NCBI GenBank assembly: GCA_031376425.1 | Contig: JANMDR010000253.1 | Location: 1-12,189 of the forward strand | Length of the DNA: 12,189 nucleotides | Reading direction: 5' to 3' | DNA from: JANMDR01 sp031376425 | GTDB taxonomy: Bacteria > Pseudomonadota > Gammaproteobacteria > Burkholderiales > Usitatibacteraceae | In this document: piece after piece, positions 1 to 7,900 of the stretch | How positions within the stretch are numbered: the first letter of the stretch is position 1 | Layout of the letters: the number at the start of each line of letters is the position of its first letter | Notes under the pieces: model-generated | The model's input: only the letters and a program-made list of their open reading frames with translations | Database searches by the model: none | What the model was told of the DNA's origin: nothing | Translations under genes and position numbers: made by a program

Positions 1-226
1 GCACCTTAGTACCGAATGTTCTTACCGATAGCTCTATGACGCGCTCCAGCCTAGGCGCTTCTCCGACGGTCGCCTTGTTTTTCTCGTGAAATCGTCGCAA
101 GTCCCGATAAGCCTTATCGGGACACAATTGCTTCAACCATGCCCAAGTAAGCTCATGCCCTAGCGGCATACCCGACGCTGCTGATACACCAGCGCCACAC
201 CAAATGATTCTTGTACCGCGAATCAC
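1..226 (-). CDS. SIR2-like NAD-binding protein, N-terminal part (cut by window edge)
   Basis: I translated this myself; the frame stays open from a GTG at 226-224 to position 1 (75 codons). The product begins MIRGTRIIWCGAGVSAASGM and continues PLGHELTWAWLKQL. A hydrophobic strand followed by GAGVSAASGMP is the NAD-binding glycine-rich motif of the SIR2 fold. The following PLGHELT resembles the SIR2-like branch common in phage-defence proteins more than the GIPDFR of deacetylase sirtuins. An in-frame TGA at 241-239 limits the start, and a purine-rich AGGGGGGG just upstream serves as ribosome binding site. The gene follows guaA on the same strand after 94 bp. Family knowledge: such domains act as NAD hydrolases in several defence systems. 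The catalytic Asn/His region and any partner domains lie outside the window, so the system type cannot be named. SIR2-fold assignment is fairly sure; a defence role is inferred. Confidence 0.7.
   Translation of the reverse strand, partial: MIRGTRIIWCGAGVSAASGMPLGHELTWAWLKQLCPDKAYRDLRRFHEKNKATVGEAPRLERVIELSVRTFGTKV
101..123. repeat. 23-bp perfect palindrome inside the SIR2-like gene
   Basis: The arms GTCCCGATAAG (101-111) and CTTATCGGGAC (113-123) are exact reverse complements around a single central C. The site falls within codons for C-P-D-K-A-Y-R-D of the SIR2-like gene. With one central base it cannot form a normal stem-loop, so a dimeric protein site or a chance result of codon choice are the options. 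No second copy was seen in the window. Confidence 0.8.
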
Positions 227-228
227 TA

Positions 229-236
229 CCCCCCCT
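229..236 (-). promoter_or_regulatory. Ribosome binding site of the SIR2-like gene, containing a G7 run
   Basis: On the minus strand the sequence before the GTG start is A followed by seven G, then TA. The 5' part of the run gives a Shine-Dalgarno-like AGGGGG about 4 nt from the start codon. It is the only credible ribosome binding signal there and supports the GTG at 226. Confidence 0.5.
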
Positions 237-320
237 GTTCACCTGTGTCCAGCCGATTTTGCACCCGAGAGATGAATCAACGAAATTTATTGCCATTCAG
301 CGCGATACAGGACGACCCAC

Positions 321-1913
321 TTACTCCCACTCAATAGTAGCCGGTGGCTTCCCCGAAATATCGTACACCACCCGATTAAACCCGCGCACTTCGTTAATAA
401 TTCTATTCGATACCGTGCCGAGCAAACTATAGGGCAATTCTGCCCAGTGCGCGGTCATGAAGTCTGTGGTTTGCACGGCACGCAGGGCTACTACATTTTC
501 ATACGTTCGGCCATCGCCCATTACGCCTACGCTTTTCACGGGTAGGTATACGGCGAAGGCTTGGGCTACTTTGTTGTACCAGCTTATGCCGTTTTCGTCT
601 TTGTGCTTATGCAGCTCTTCGATAAAAATGGCGTCGGCTCGGCGGAGTAGGTTAGCGGCGTCTAAGGTAACAGCACCTAATATTCTTACGCCTAATCCGG
701 GGCCGGGGAAGGGGTGGCGGTAGACCATTTCTTTTGGTAGACCCAGTTCTAGTCCTAATAGGCGCACTTCATCTTTAAACAGTTCGCGCAACGGTTCTAA
801 CAGCTTTAGGTGAAGCGTATCGGGTAGGCCACCCACATTGTGGTGGCTTTTGATGGTAGTGGCTTTTTTGGCGCCTTTGCCAACTGAGGCGGATGCGGAT
901 TCGATTACGTCTGGGTAAATGGTGCCTTGCGCTAACCATTTGGCATTGGCTAGTTTTGCGGATTCGCGTTGGAATACATCTACGAATAATTTGCCGATTA
1001 TTTTGCGTTTTTGTTCGGGGTCACTCACACCTGCTAATGCCGCAATAAATTCAGCGCTGGCGTCAACAAGGATCACCTTCATGTGCAAATTGTCAGCGAA
1101 TATTTTGCGAACCTGTTCGGTTTCGTTAAGCCGCATTAGGCCGTTATCAACGTATACGCAGGTGAGTTGGTCGCCAATGGCTTTATGAATTAGGGCAGCG
1201 GCTACGCTGGAATCTACGCCGCCGGATAGCCCTAAAATTACTTCCTCGTTACCCACTTGCGCTTTGATGTTGGCGATGCATTGGGGCACGTAGGCGGGCA
1301 TATTCCACGCACCATCGCAGCCGCATATTTCATGTACAAAGCGGCTAATCATGGCGCTGCCTTGCTTGGTGTGCGTAACTTCAGGGTGAAACTGCACAGC
1401 GTAAAAACGCCGCGCTTCGTCGGCCATGCCAGCAATGGGGCAGGTGGCGTTGGAGGCTATAATTTTAAAGCCTTGGGGTAGGGTGGTTACTTTATCACCG
1501 TGCGACATCCATACATCAAGCAGGCCGTGGCCTTCGGCGTTGGTGGCGTCTTGTATGTTGTTAAAGAGCTTGCTGTGGCCTAGTGCGCGCACTTGGGCGT
1601 AACCAAATTCGCGTACTTTGCCGTTTTCAACTGCCCCGCCTAGCTGCGCTGCCATGGTTTGCATACCGTAGCAAATACCCAGCACTGGTACGCCTAGCTC
1701 AAACACAATTTGTGGGGCGCGGGCGGTATCTTCTTCGGTTACGGAGGCATGGCTGCCGGATAAAATAATGCCGCTTGGCGCAAAAGCTTTGATGGCTTGT
1801 GCATCCATATCAAATGGATGACATTCGCTGTAAACGCCCGATTCACGGACTCTTCGAGCGATTAGCTGGGTAACTTGGCTGCCAAAATCAAGAATCAATA
1901 CTTTATGCTGCAT
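321..1913 (-). CDS. guaA: GMP synthase (glutamine-hydrolysing)
   Basis: GuaA converts XMP to GMP in the cytosol using ATP and the amide nitrogen of glutamine, the last step of guanine nucleotide synthesis. At 530 residues it has the usual full length. The N-terminal class I glutamine amidotransferase domain (about 1-195) has the nucleophile Cys81 in GICYGMQ and the His176/Glu178 pair in QFHPEVTHT. The ATP-pyrophosphatase domain starts near 205 with the PP-loop SGGVDSS at 230-236. The C-terminal dimerisation domain carries HPFPGPGLGVRI and ends in the standard KPPATIEWE. The start is the ATG at 1913. It lies 8 nt after the TGA of the MFS gene and has no clear Shine-Dalgarno, so translation is probably coupled to the upstream gene. 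The gene is intact, with all the catalytic motifs I looked for present. I see no intrinsic terminator after it. Confidence 0.98.
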   Translation of the reverse strand: MQHKVLILDFGSQVTQLIARRVRESGVYSECHPFDMDAQAIKAFAPSGIILSGSHASVTEEDTARAPQIVFELGVPVLGICYGMQTMAAQLGGAVENGKVREFGYAQVRALGHSKLFNNIQDATNAEGHGLLDVWMSHGDKVTTLPQGFKIIASNATCPIAGMADEARRFYAVQFHPEVTHTKQGSAMISRFVHEICGCDGAWNMPAYVPQCIANIKAQVGNEEVILGLSGGVDSSVAAALIHKAIGDQLTCVYVDNGLMRLNETEQVRKIFADNLHMKVILVDASAEFIAALAGVSDPEQKRKIIGKLFVDVFQRESAKLANAKWLAQGTIYPDVIESASASVGKGAKKATTIKSHHNVGGLPDTLHLKLLEPLRELFKDEVRLLGLELGLPKEMVYRHPFPGPGLGVRILGAVTLDAANLLRRADAIFIEELHKHKDENGISWYNKVAQAFAVYLPVKSVGVMGDGRTYENVVALRAVQTTDFMTAHWAELPYSLLGTVSNRIINEVRGFNRVVYDISGKPPATIEWE

Positions 1914-1921
1914 GAGGATTA

Positions 1922-3220
1922 TCAGTCTTTGTTTGGTTGCAACTGTGGGGATGATTGCGGGTGTGATTTAAAGAATTTCCAAGCAACATAAACGGCTATC
2001 ACTTGTAGCAGGGCGCAGCCAAAAAATGTAGCGCCCACACGAAAATCATTGGCAGGATAGTGGCTTACTTTTGCCAGCAACGCTGTGCCTGCAATGGGCA
2101 TGATGATAGTAGCCACACTACTCAATGATTGCAGCGAGCCCATAAGTGCGCCTTGCTCTTTAGGGTCGGTGCCTTTTGAAATAATACCTTGCAGTGCTGG
2201 GCCAGCGGCGAAGGCGAGCATATTGGCAACGATCAACGCATACATCATCCAACCCTGTGTGGCCAAGCCATAACCCACCGCCACTAGCGCACCCGAAGCT
2301 AGGCCAAGTAGTGATAGCTTCACTTCGCCAAAGCGTTTAATGAGCATGGCTAATAATCCGGCCTGCACCACGGCGGCGGTAAGCCCTACAAAAAATAGCG
2401 CAATACCGTTTTCTTTCGGGCCCCAACCAAAACGAAAGTTGGTATACAGCACCCATGTGCTGTGTTGCAGCATTTGCGCGGCTGCGCACAATGCATACAC
2501 TAAAATCAAGCCACGAATATCGGCACGCTGGCCTAGCCGCGCAAGGGATGAAAACGGATTGGCGCGTTTGAGCGAGAAGGGCGAGCGTTTATCCAGCGCT
2601 AACGATTCTTTCAAAAATATATAGCCAAATATGGCATTGGCTAGGCAAATGCCGCCACCGACAATGAATGGTAGTTTTTTGCTAATTTCACCCAATAAGC
2701 CGCCAAGCATCGGCCCACAAATAAAGCCTAAACCAAACGCCGCACCAATTAACCCAAAAGTTTTAGCGCGGTTTTCAGCCGTGGTCACGTCAGAAGCGTA
2801 GGCGCTTGCCACGCTCATGCTGGCGCTACAGGCACCGCCGATTACGCGACCAATAAACAACGCTGCCAACGTAGGTGCCCATGCGGTCGCAAAGAAGTTT
2901 ACGGACATGCCAATCATAGAAATCATCAACACTGGCTTGCGGCCAATCTTGTCGGATAAGGCACCTAAAATTGGCATGAAAAAAAACTGCATTAAGCCAA
3001 ACACCATCGCCATGATGCCGTACCACATGGCTTGTTCATCCTTGCCTGATACATACTCACTGAGCAGCAGCGGCAATACAGGCACAGCCAAGCCAATGGC
3101 AAGCATGTCGATAAAAACGCAAAACAGCACAAATTTCATGCCATTGGCCGTTGCTACAGGGGTAGATGTAGGGGGGGGCGCTATCGTTGTTGCCGCAGTT
3201 GAAACATCTGAATCAGACAA
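1922..3220 (-). CDS. MFS transporter of the TCR/Tet (DHA1) type
   Basis: This is a 432-residue inner-membrane major facilitator protein with about 12 hydrophobic segments, probably a proton-coupled drug or metabolite exporter. TM1 reads FIDMLAIGLAVPVLP, close to the TetA-type TM1. The loop after TM2 has the MFS motif A, GALSDKIGRKPV, at 86-97. GFICGPMLGGLLG at 165-177 matches the antiporter motif C region. The N-terminal 27 residues are a Thr/Pro/Ala-rich cytosolic tail. The start is a TTG at 3220-3218 preceded by AAGGGAA; Met28 (NGMKFVLF) is the alternative, but has no ribosome binding site. The gene lies between guaB and guaA on the same strand, 8 nt from guaA. Export of a purine or purine analogue would fit the context, but the substrate cannot be read from sequence. 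Tetracycline resistance should not be assumed. Confidence 0.9.
   Translation of the reverse strand: MSDSDVSTAATTIAPPPTSTPVATANGMKFVLFCVFIDMLAIGLAVPVLPLLLSEYVSGKDEQAMWYGIMAMVFGLMQFFFMPILGALSDKIGRKPVLMISMIGMSVNFFATAWAPTLAALFIGRVIGGACSASMSVASAYASDVTTAENRAKTFGLIGAAFGLGFICGPMLGGLLGEISKKLPFIVGGGICLANAIFGYIFLKESLALDKRSPFSLKRANPFSSLARLGQRADIRGLILVYALCAAAQMLQHSTWVLYTNFRFGWGPKENGIALFFVGLTAAVVQAGLLAMLIKRFGEVKLSLLGLASGALVAVGYGLATQGWMMYALIVANMLAFAAGPALQGIISKGTDPKEQGALMGSLQSLSSVATIIMPIAGTALLAKVSHYPANDFRVGATFFGCALLQVIAVYVAWKFFKSHPQSSPQLQPNKD
3171..3178 (-). repeat. Run of eight C near the 5' end of the MFS coding strand
   Basis: The plus strand has eight consecutive G here, so the MFS reading frame contains C8 coding for the Pro-Pro-Pro at residues 15-17. 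Gain or loss of one base would shift the frame right after the TTG start. Met28, downstream of the tract, would still allow a shortened protein that keeps all transmembrane segments. Confidence 0.85.
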
Positions 3221-3254
3221 AATTTACTTCCCTTGAACTTAAGTACCTACGTTT

Positions 3255-3286
3255 CGTCATTCCCGTCGCTATCGACGGGAATGACG
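3255..3286. repeat. REP-like palindrome between guaB and the MFS gene
   Basis: The arms CGTCATTCCCGTCG (3255-3268) and CGACGGGAATGACG (3273-3286) pair perfectly across a 4-nt loop. The CGTCATTCCCG core resembles dispersed REP-type palindromes common in proteobacterial intergenic regions. It lies within the 97-bp gap after guaB. No T-run follows on the minus strand, so it is not a standard intrinsic terminator. It could still pause transcription or protect mRNA 3' ends, which would lower expression of the genes downstream of guaB. Confidence 0.75.
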
Positions 3287-3317
3287 GTAGACGGAATTAT
3301 CATCTATCGCTAATGCC

Positions 3318-4784
3318 TTAATCCACCCGATAATTCGGTGCTTCTTTGGTAATTTGCACGTCATGCACATGGCTTTCACGAATACCAGCGGACGTAATTT
3401 CTACAAACTCCGCCCGCTCGTGCATCTCGGCAATCGTGGCACAACCTAAATAGCCCATGCTGGAACGTAAGCCACCCGTTAGCTGGTGAATTACGCCGAG
3501 CACGCTGCCTTTGTAGGGCACACGGCCTTCAACACCTTCGGGCACAAATTTATCGCTATTGTTTTGCGGGTCTTGAAAGTATCGATCATTCGAGCCTTTT
3601 TGCATCGCGCCCACACTACCCATGCCACGATAGCTTTTATAGCTGCGGCCTTGAAATAGCTCCGTTTCGCCCGGTGCTTCTTCAGTGCCAGCAAACATGC
3701 CACCTAGCATGACTGTGGATGCACCCGCCGCCAAGGCCTTAGAAATATCGCCAGAAAAACGAATGCCGCCATCGGCTATGCAAGGCACGGTTTTTTTCAG
3801 TTTAGCTAGTGCTGCGGCGACGTCGGCGATGGCCGTAAGCTGTGGCACACCCACACCCGCCACAATGCGGGTAGTGCAAATTGATCCTGGACCTATGCCC
3901 ACCTTAACGGCATCGGCACCGTTATCTACCAACGCTAATGCTGCTGCAGCCGAAACAATATTGCCGCCAATTACATCCACATGCGGGAAGTTCTTTTTTA
4001 CCCATTTCACGCGTGAAAGTACATTTTTTGAATGGCCGTGTGCGGTATCTACAATTAACACGTCCACACCCGCTTCTACAAGGGCATGGGCGCGTTCTTC
4101 AGTGCCTTCGCCTATGCTGATGGCGGCACCCACGCGCAAACGCCCTAAATCATCTTTGTTCGCGTTTGGGTGCTCTGTGGCTTTCACCACGTCTTTTACG
4201 GTAATTAAGCCACGCAGCTCAAAATTTTTATTTACCACCAATACGCGTTCTAGGCGATGCTTGTGCATTAGTCCTAGGGCTTCTTCACGCGGGGTGCCTT
4301 CGCGCACAGTGATGAGCTTTGATTTTGGCGTCATCACGTTTTTAATCGGTTGATCTAGCTGGGTTTCAAAACGTAAATCGCGGTTAGTGACGATACCAAC
4401 GACTTTTTTGCCATCCATCACCGGCAAGCCCGAAATTTTGTGCTTCTTCGTTAGCGCAATAACCTCGCGCACGCTCATGTGCGATGCTACTGTGATGGGG
4501 TCTTTTACCACCCCAGATTCAAAGCGCTTTACCGCTGAAACCTGTGCCGCTTGGGCTTTTGGCGTTAAATTCTTATGGATAATGCCAATCCCGCCTTCTT
4601 GCGCTAACGCAATTGCCAAACGGGATTCCGTGACGGTATCCATAGGCGAGGAAATAAGGGGGATTTGCAGTTCAATTTTTGCGGTGAGCGATGCGCGTAG
4701 CGACACATCACGAGGCAAAACAGCAGAATAAGCAGGAACCAACAGCACATCGTCAAACGTATAAGCTTTTTTGATAACTTTCAC
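3318..4784 (-). CDS. guaB: IMP dehydrogenase
   Basis: GuaB oxidises IMP to XMP with NAD+, the rate-limiting step toward GMP, in the cytosol. The 488-residue protein has the normal length. The TIM-barrel N-terminus holds the standard TFDDVLLVPAYS. A tandem CBS (Bateman) regulatory module, which binds adenine or guanine nucleotides in this family, spans about 92-202. The barrel then resumes with VDTAHGHS, the catalytic Cys303 in GIGPGSICTTR, ADGGIRFSGD, the flap YRGMGSVGAM near 385-394, and EGVEGRVPYKG. The start is GTG at 4784-4782, preceded by GGAG at a good distance; the N-terminus then matches the family. It is the first gene of the guaB-MFS-guaA group and has a TATAAT box of its own upstream. 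Nothing is missing. Confidence 0.98.
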   Translation of the reverse strand: MKVIKKAYTFDDVLLVPAYSAVLPRDVSLRASLTAKIELQIPLISSPMDTVTESRLAIALAQEGGIGIIHKNLTPKAQAAQVSAVKRFESGVVKDPITVASHMSVREVIALTKKHKISGLPVMDGKKVVGIVTNRDLRFETQLDQPIKNVMTPKSKLITVREGTPREEALGLMHKHRLERVLVVNKNFELRGLITVKDVVKATEHPNANKDDLGRLRVGAAISIGEGTEERAHALVEAGVDVLIVDTAHGHSKNVLSRVKWVKKNFPHVDVIGGNIVSAAAALALVDNGADAVKVGIGPGSICTTRIVAGVGVPQLTAIADVAAALAKLKKTVPCIADGGIRFSGDISKALAAGASTVMLGGMFAGTEEAPGETELFQGRSYKSYRGMGSVGAMQKGSNDRYFQDPQNNSDKFVPEGVEGRVPYKGSVLGVIHQLTGGLRSSMGYLGCATIAEMHERAEFVEITSAGIRESHVHDVQITKEAPNYRVD

Positions 4785-4807
4785 AGGGACGCTCCGGCAA
4801 AACCGCG

Positions 4808-4813
4808 ATTATA
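4808..4813 (-). promoter_or_regulatory. -10 box of the probable guaB promoter
   Basis: The minus strand reads GCGTATAATCGCG here, a perfect TATAAT about 24 nt before the GTG start of guaB. This places the likely transcription start near 4801 and gives a very short leader. About 17 nt upstream of the box the sequence is a poor match to TTGACA, so an activator or a weak -35 is likely. I saw no PurR-like operator. Confidence 0.5.
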
Positions 4814-4910
4814 CGCGAGCTAGGGCTTGCATAGGTGAGGCACGCTGGTAAAATGCGTTACTCCTAGGCATTGTCCTACTCCCTGCAGGAATACTTCGCT
4901 TAGAGCCCGC

Positions 4911-7900
4911 TTAGCCCGCAGCTGGTTTCGGCTTCAAAAATGCTTCAGCAAAAAGGTCTGCGGGTAGGGGGCGTGCTAGGTGATAGCCTTGCGCTTCATC
5001 GCAACCGGCGCGCGCGAGTAGGCTTAACTGTTCTTCCGTTTCTACGCATTCGGCAACAACGTGCAGGTTTAAATTATGCGCAAGCCCGATGATGGCCTGC
5101 ACAATGGCGGCATCGTCGCGGTCAGTCACGAGATCACGAATAAATGAGCCATCAATTTTGAGCGCATCGATTGGTAAACGCTTAAGTTGTATCAGGCTGG
5201 AAAAGCCTTTGCCAAAATCATCAATAGCCGCATGCACGCCGTTGCTGCGCAGGGTTGCCAAGGTGGCGTGCGCCACTACGGGATCGGTAACAACGCTGGT
5301 TTCGGTAATTTCTACCATTAGGGCATTGCCGGGCAGGTTAAAGCGCGCTAATTCAGCCAAAATTTCATCAGCAAGCGTCGTGCGCTTGAGCTGTACGGCC
5401 GATAAATTTACAGCGATTTGTGTGGACTCAAAGCCTTCTTCACGCCATTTTGCAAGCTGACGACAGGTTTCAGTGATCACCCAGCGGCCAATATCAACAA
5501 TAAGGCCAGACTCTTCCGCAAAGGGGATAAACGCGTCTGGCGGTACTAAGCCGCGTACCGGATGACGCCAGCGAATAAGCGCTTCGGCACCGGTAAGGCG
5601 CTGCGAATTGATATTAATTTTGGGTTGATAATGCAATTCAAATTCATTTTTTTCAATGGCATGACGCATCGCTGATTCGGTTGAAAGCCTTTGCGGGCGG
5701 TCGCTTGCGGCGGTATGCGAAAAAAACTGCACATTATTGCGGCCATTATCTTTGGCCCGGAAAAGCGCCCAATCGGCATTTTTGATAATCTCAATATCAT
5801 TAACGGCATCATCGGGATAAATAGCAACGCCGATGCTTGTCGTTACAAAAATTTCTTGGTTCGTAAGACGAAATGGCAGTTTAAATTCTGCGGCAATGAT
5901 ATCGATGCGGCGTTGAATCATTTCAGTGTTATCGCCGAGTTCAAAGAGCAGCATAAATTCATCACCGCCTGCGCGCGCTAAAAAGTCGGTTTCACGTACG
6001 CTATTTTTTAACCGTACCGCAACTAGCTGCAGCAGGGCATCGCCCGTTTGATGGCCTAGGCTATCGTTTACGTATTTGAAGCGATCTAAATCTAGCAGCA
6101 CCACCGCTAAGCGCTGTTTATTGCGGTGCGCACGGGCGATGGTAGCAGCTAGGCGTTGCTGAAATTGGGCACGATTGGCAAGGCCGGTTAGCAGATCGTG
6201 GTTTGATACAAATTGCAGATGGCTTTCAGCGGCAATTCTGGCTGAAATATCTTGCACCAGCATTAAATAAGAGTCAACTTTTTCATCCCTATCGCGTAAT
6301 ACCGAACCATACCATTCGGCATGAATGGTTTCGCCATCGCGTTTGGTATTGCGAAACTGGGCGGTAAAACGGCTGCCGCCGTGTAACAACAGTTGCATGC
6401 GTGCACTAAAAAGGCCGTGCGCCTGTTCATCAAAAATGCGTAACTCATCAAGCGTTTTGCCCAATACTTCTTCTTCGCGCCACGCAAAAATGGTTTTGGC
6501 GCGACCAATCCACTGCACAATGCGCAAATTATTGTCTAGGGTAATGACACCAAGTGGCGTGTTGTCTAGGTGCGATGCGAGCTTGTTACGCTCATTATCT
6601 AGCGCGGCTTTAGCTTCAACGCGTGCCGTTACGTCTTGGAAAATGCTAATACTGCCGTTAATTTTTCCGGCTTCATCAAGTGAAGGTGCGACAGTTAAAT
6701 CTAGATATCTTTCGGTCGGGTTACCGTGCATTTTTGGATTTAAGCGGAGATGTACGGTTTCGCCGTTAATAGCGCGTCGCCGGGCATCTAAGGTAATATT
6801 AAATTCTACTGGTCCAGAAATATCGTCAATATGTAAACCCAACATGGCCTCTGGCCGCATTTCATAAGGGTGGGCAAAGCCTGCGTTTACGAAGGTAAAT
6901 CTATCTTCCTTATCTAGCTTAGCAATGGCAACCGGCATATTATCGGCCAGTTCTCTTAATTCTTTATCGACAGTTTTTACGTGTTGTTGGGCGAGTTTTA
7001 GCGCATGAATATCGTAGGCAAAAATAAAACCGCCTTCAACAGCGTTAGTCTGCGTCGTCTGTTGCATTTGTGCATCTGTGTTATTGCTTGCCGCTGTTTG
7101 TATAAAAGGCACAATATCCACTTGAATCCACCTTGGTGGTTTATCGTTATAAACCGCATGGCGCTCATAGCTTGCCCTTGCTCCACGCATCACCATGGGC
7201 CAGTGCATTTCGTTCATGGCTTCGGCTTGGGCACCAGATATTTCACCTAGAGTATGGCCCAGCACATCCTGTGGCTTTTTATCAAGCCAATTGCAGAAAG
7301 TTCGGTTTACAAATTTATAAACCTTATCCCGCGTTACATAGGCTACCGGGTTTGGGTATTCGTCGGCCAAGCGCTGTAATAATTGCTGCGATTCTTGCGC
7401 CACATTTTCTGCCTCAACCTGATCCGTAATATCAAATGCTTCGGTGTGCAGCACTTTTTTGCCAGTAACGGGGTCGGGAATAACGCGACCCATAAACACA
7501 TGCCAACGGGCACCCAGTTGCGTGAGTAGCTGCACGCGCGTGCGTGATTCACCAGCTTCAATTAAGCTTTTGCGAATGCGATTGCCCTCGGCGCGATCCA
7601 AAAACAATTGCAGGAAAACATCAGCATTACTTTGCTCATGAAATTGCTGCCTATCCCCGAACTCACGAATGGATGCGGCATTTTGTTCTAGCAAACGGCC
7701 TTCCAAATCAAACATCGCAAAAAACGCGGATGAATGTCGCGCAGCTTCGATCATGCGCAACGCTTCAGGGCAGGTTAGCTCATCTATTATTTTGCAATCA
7801 AAGAATAGCGTGATGCGCTCATCCGCCATCTGAAACGCAGACACTGTTGCTAGCAAGGTGATTGGTTTTACGGATGTGTGGGTGGTCCACTGCGTAACTA

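Noticed and set aside
227..320. Intrinsic terminator after guaA
   Set aside because: No stem followed by a T-run is visible on the minus strand; only unrelated short repeats occur.
211..432. Plus-strand open frame of 73 codons spanning the guaA 3' end
   Set aside because: It overlaps the conserved C-terminus of guaA on the other strand and the SIR2 start region, and its product has no recognisable motif.
2817..3236. Plus-strand open frame of 139 codons opposite the MFS gene
   Set aside because: It is a shadow of the transmembrane coding sequence; the minus-strand frame has clear MFS motifs.
3685..4353. Plus-strand open frame of 222 codons opposite guaB
   Set aside because: It is antisense to strongly conserved IMP dehydrogenase codons, with a composition typical of a mirror frame and no domain signature.
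4785..4910. PurR operator or guanine riboswitch upstream of guaB
   Set aside because: The 126-bp gap has a TATAAT box but no ACGCAAACG-type palindrome, and the leader after the predicted start is too short for a riboswitch.
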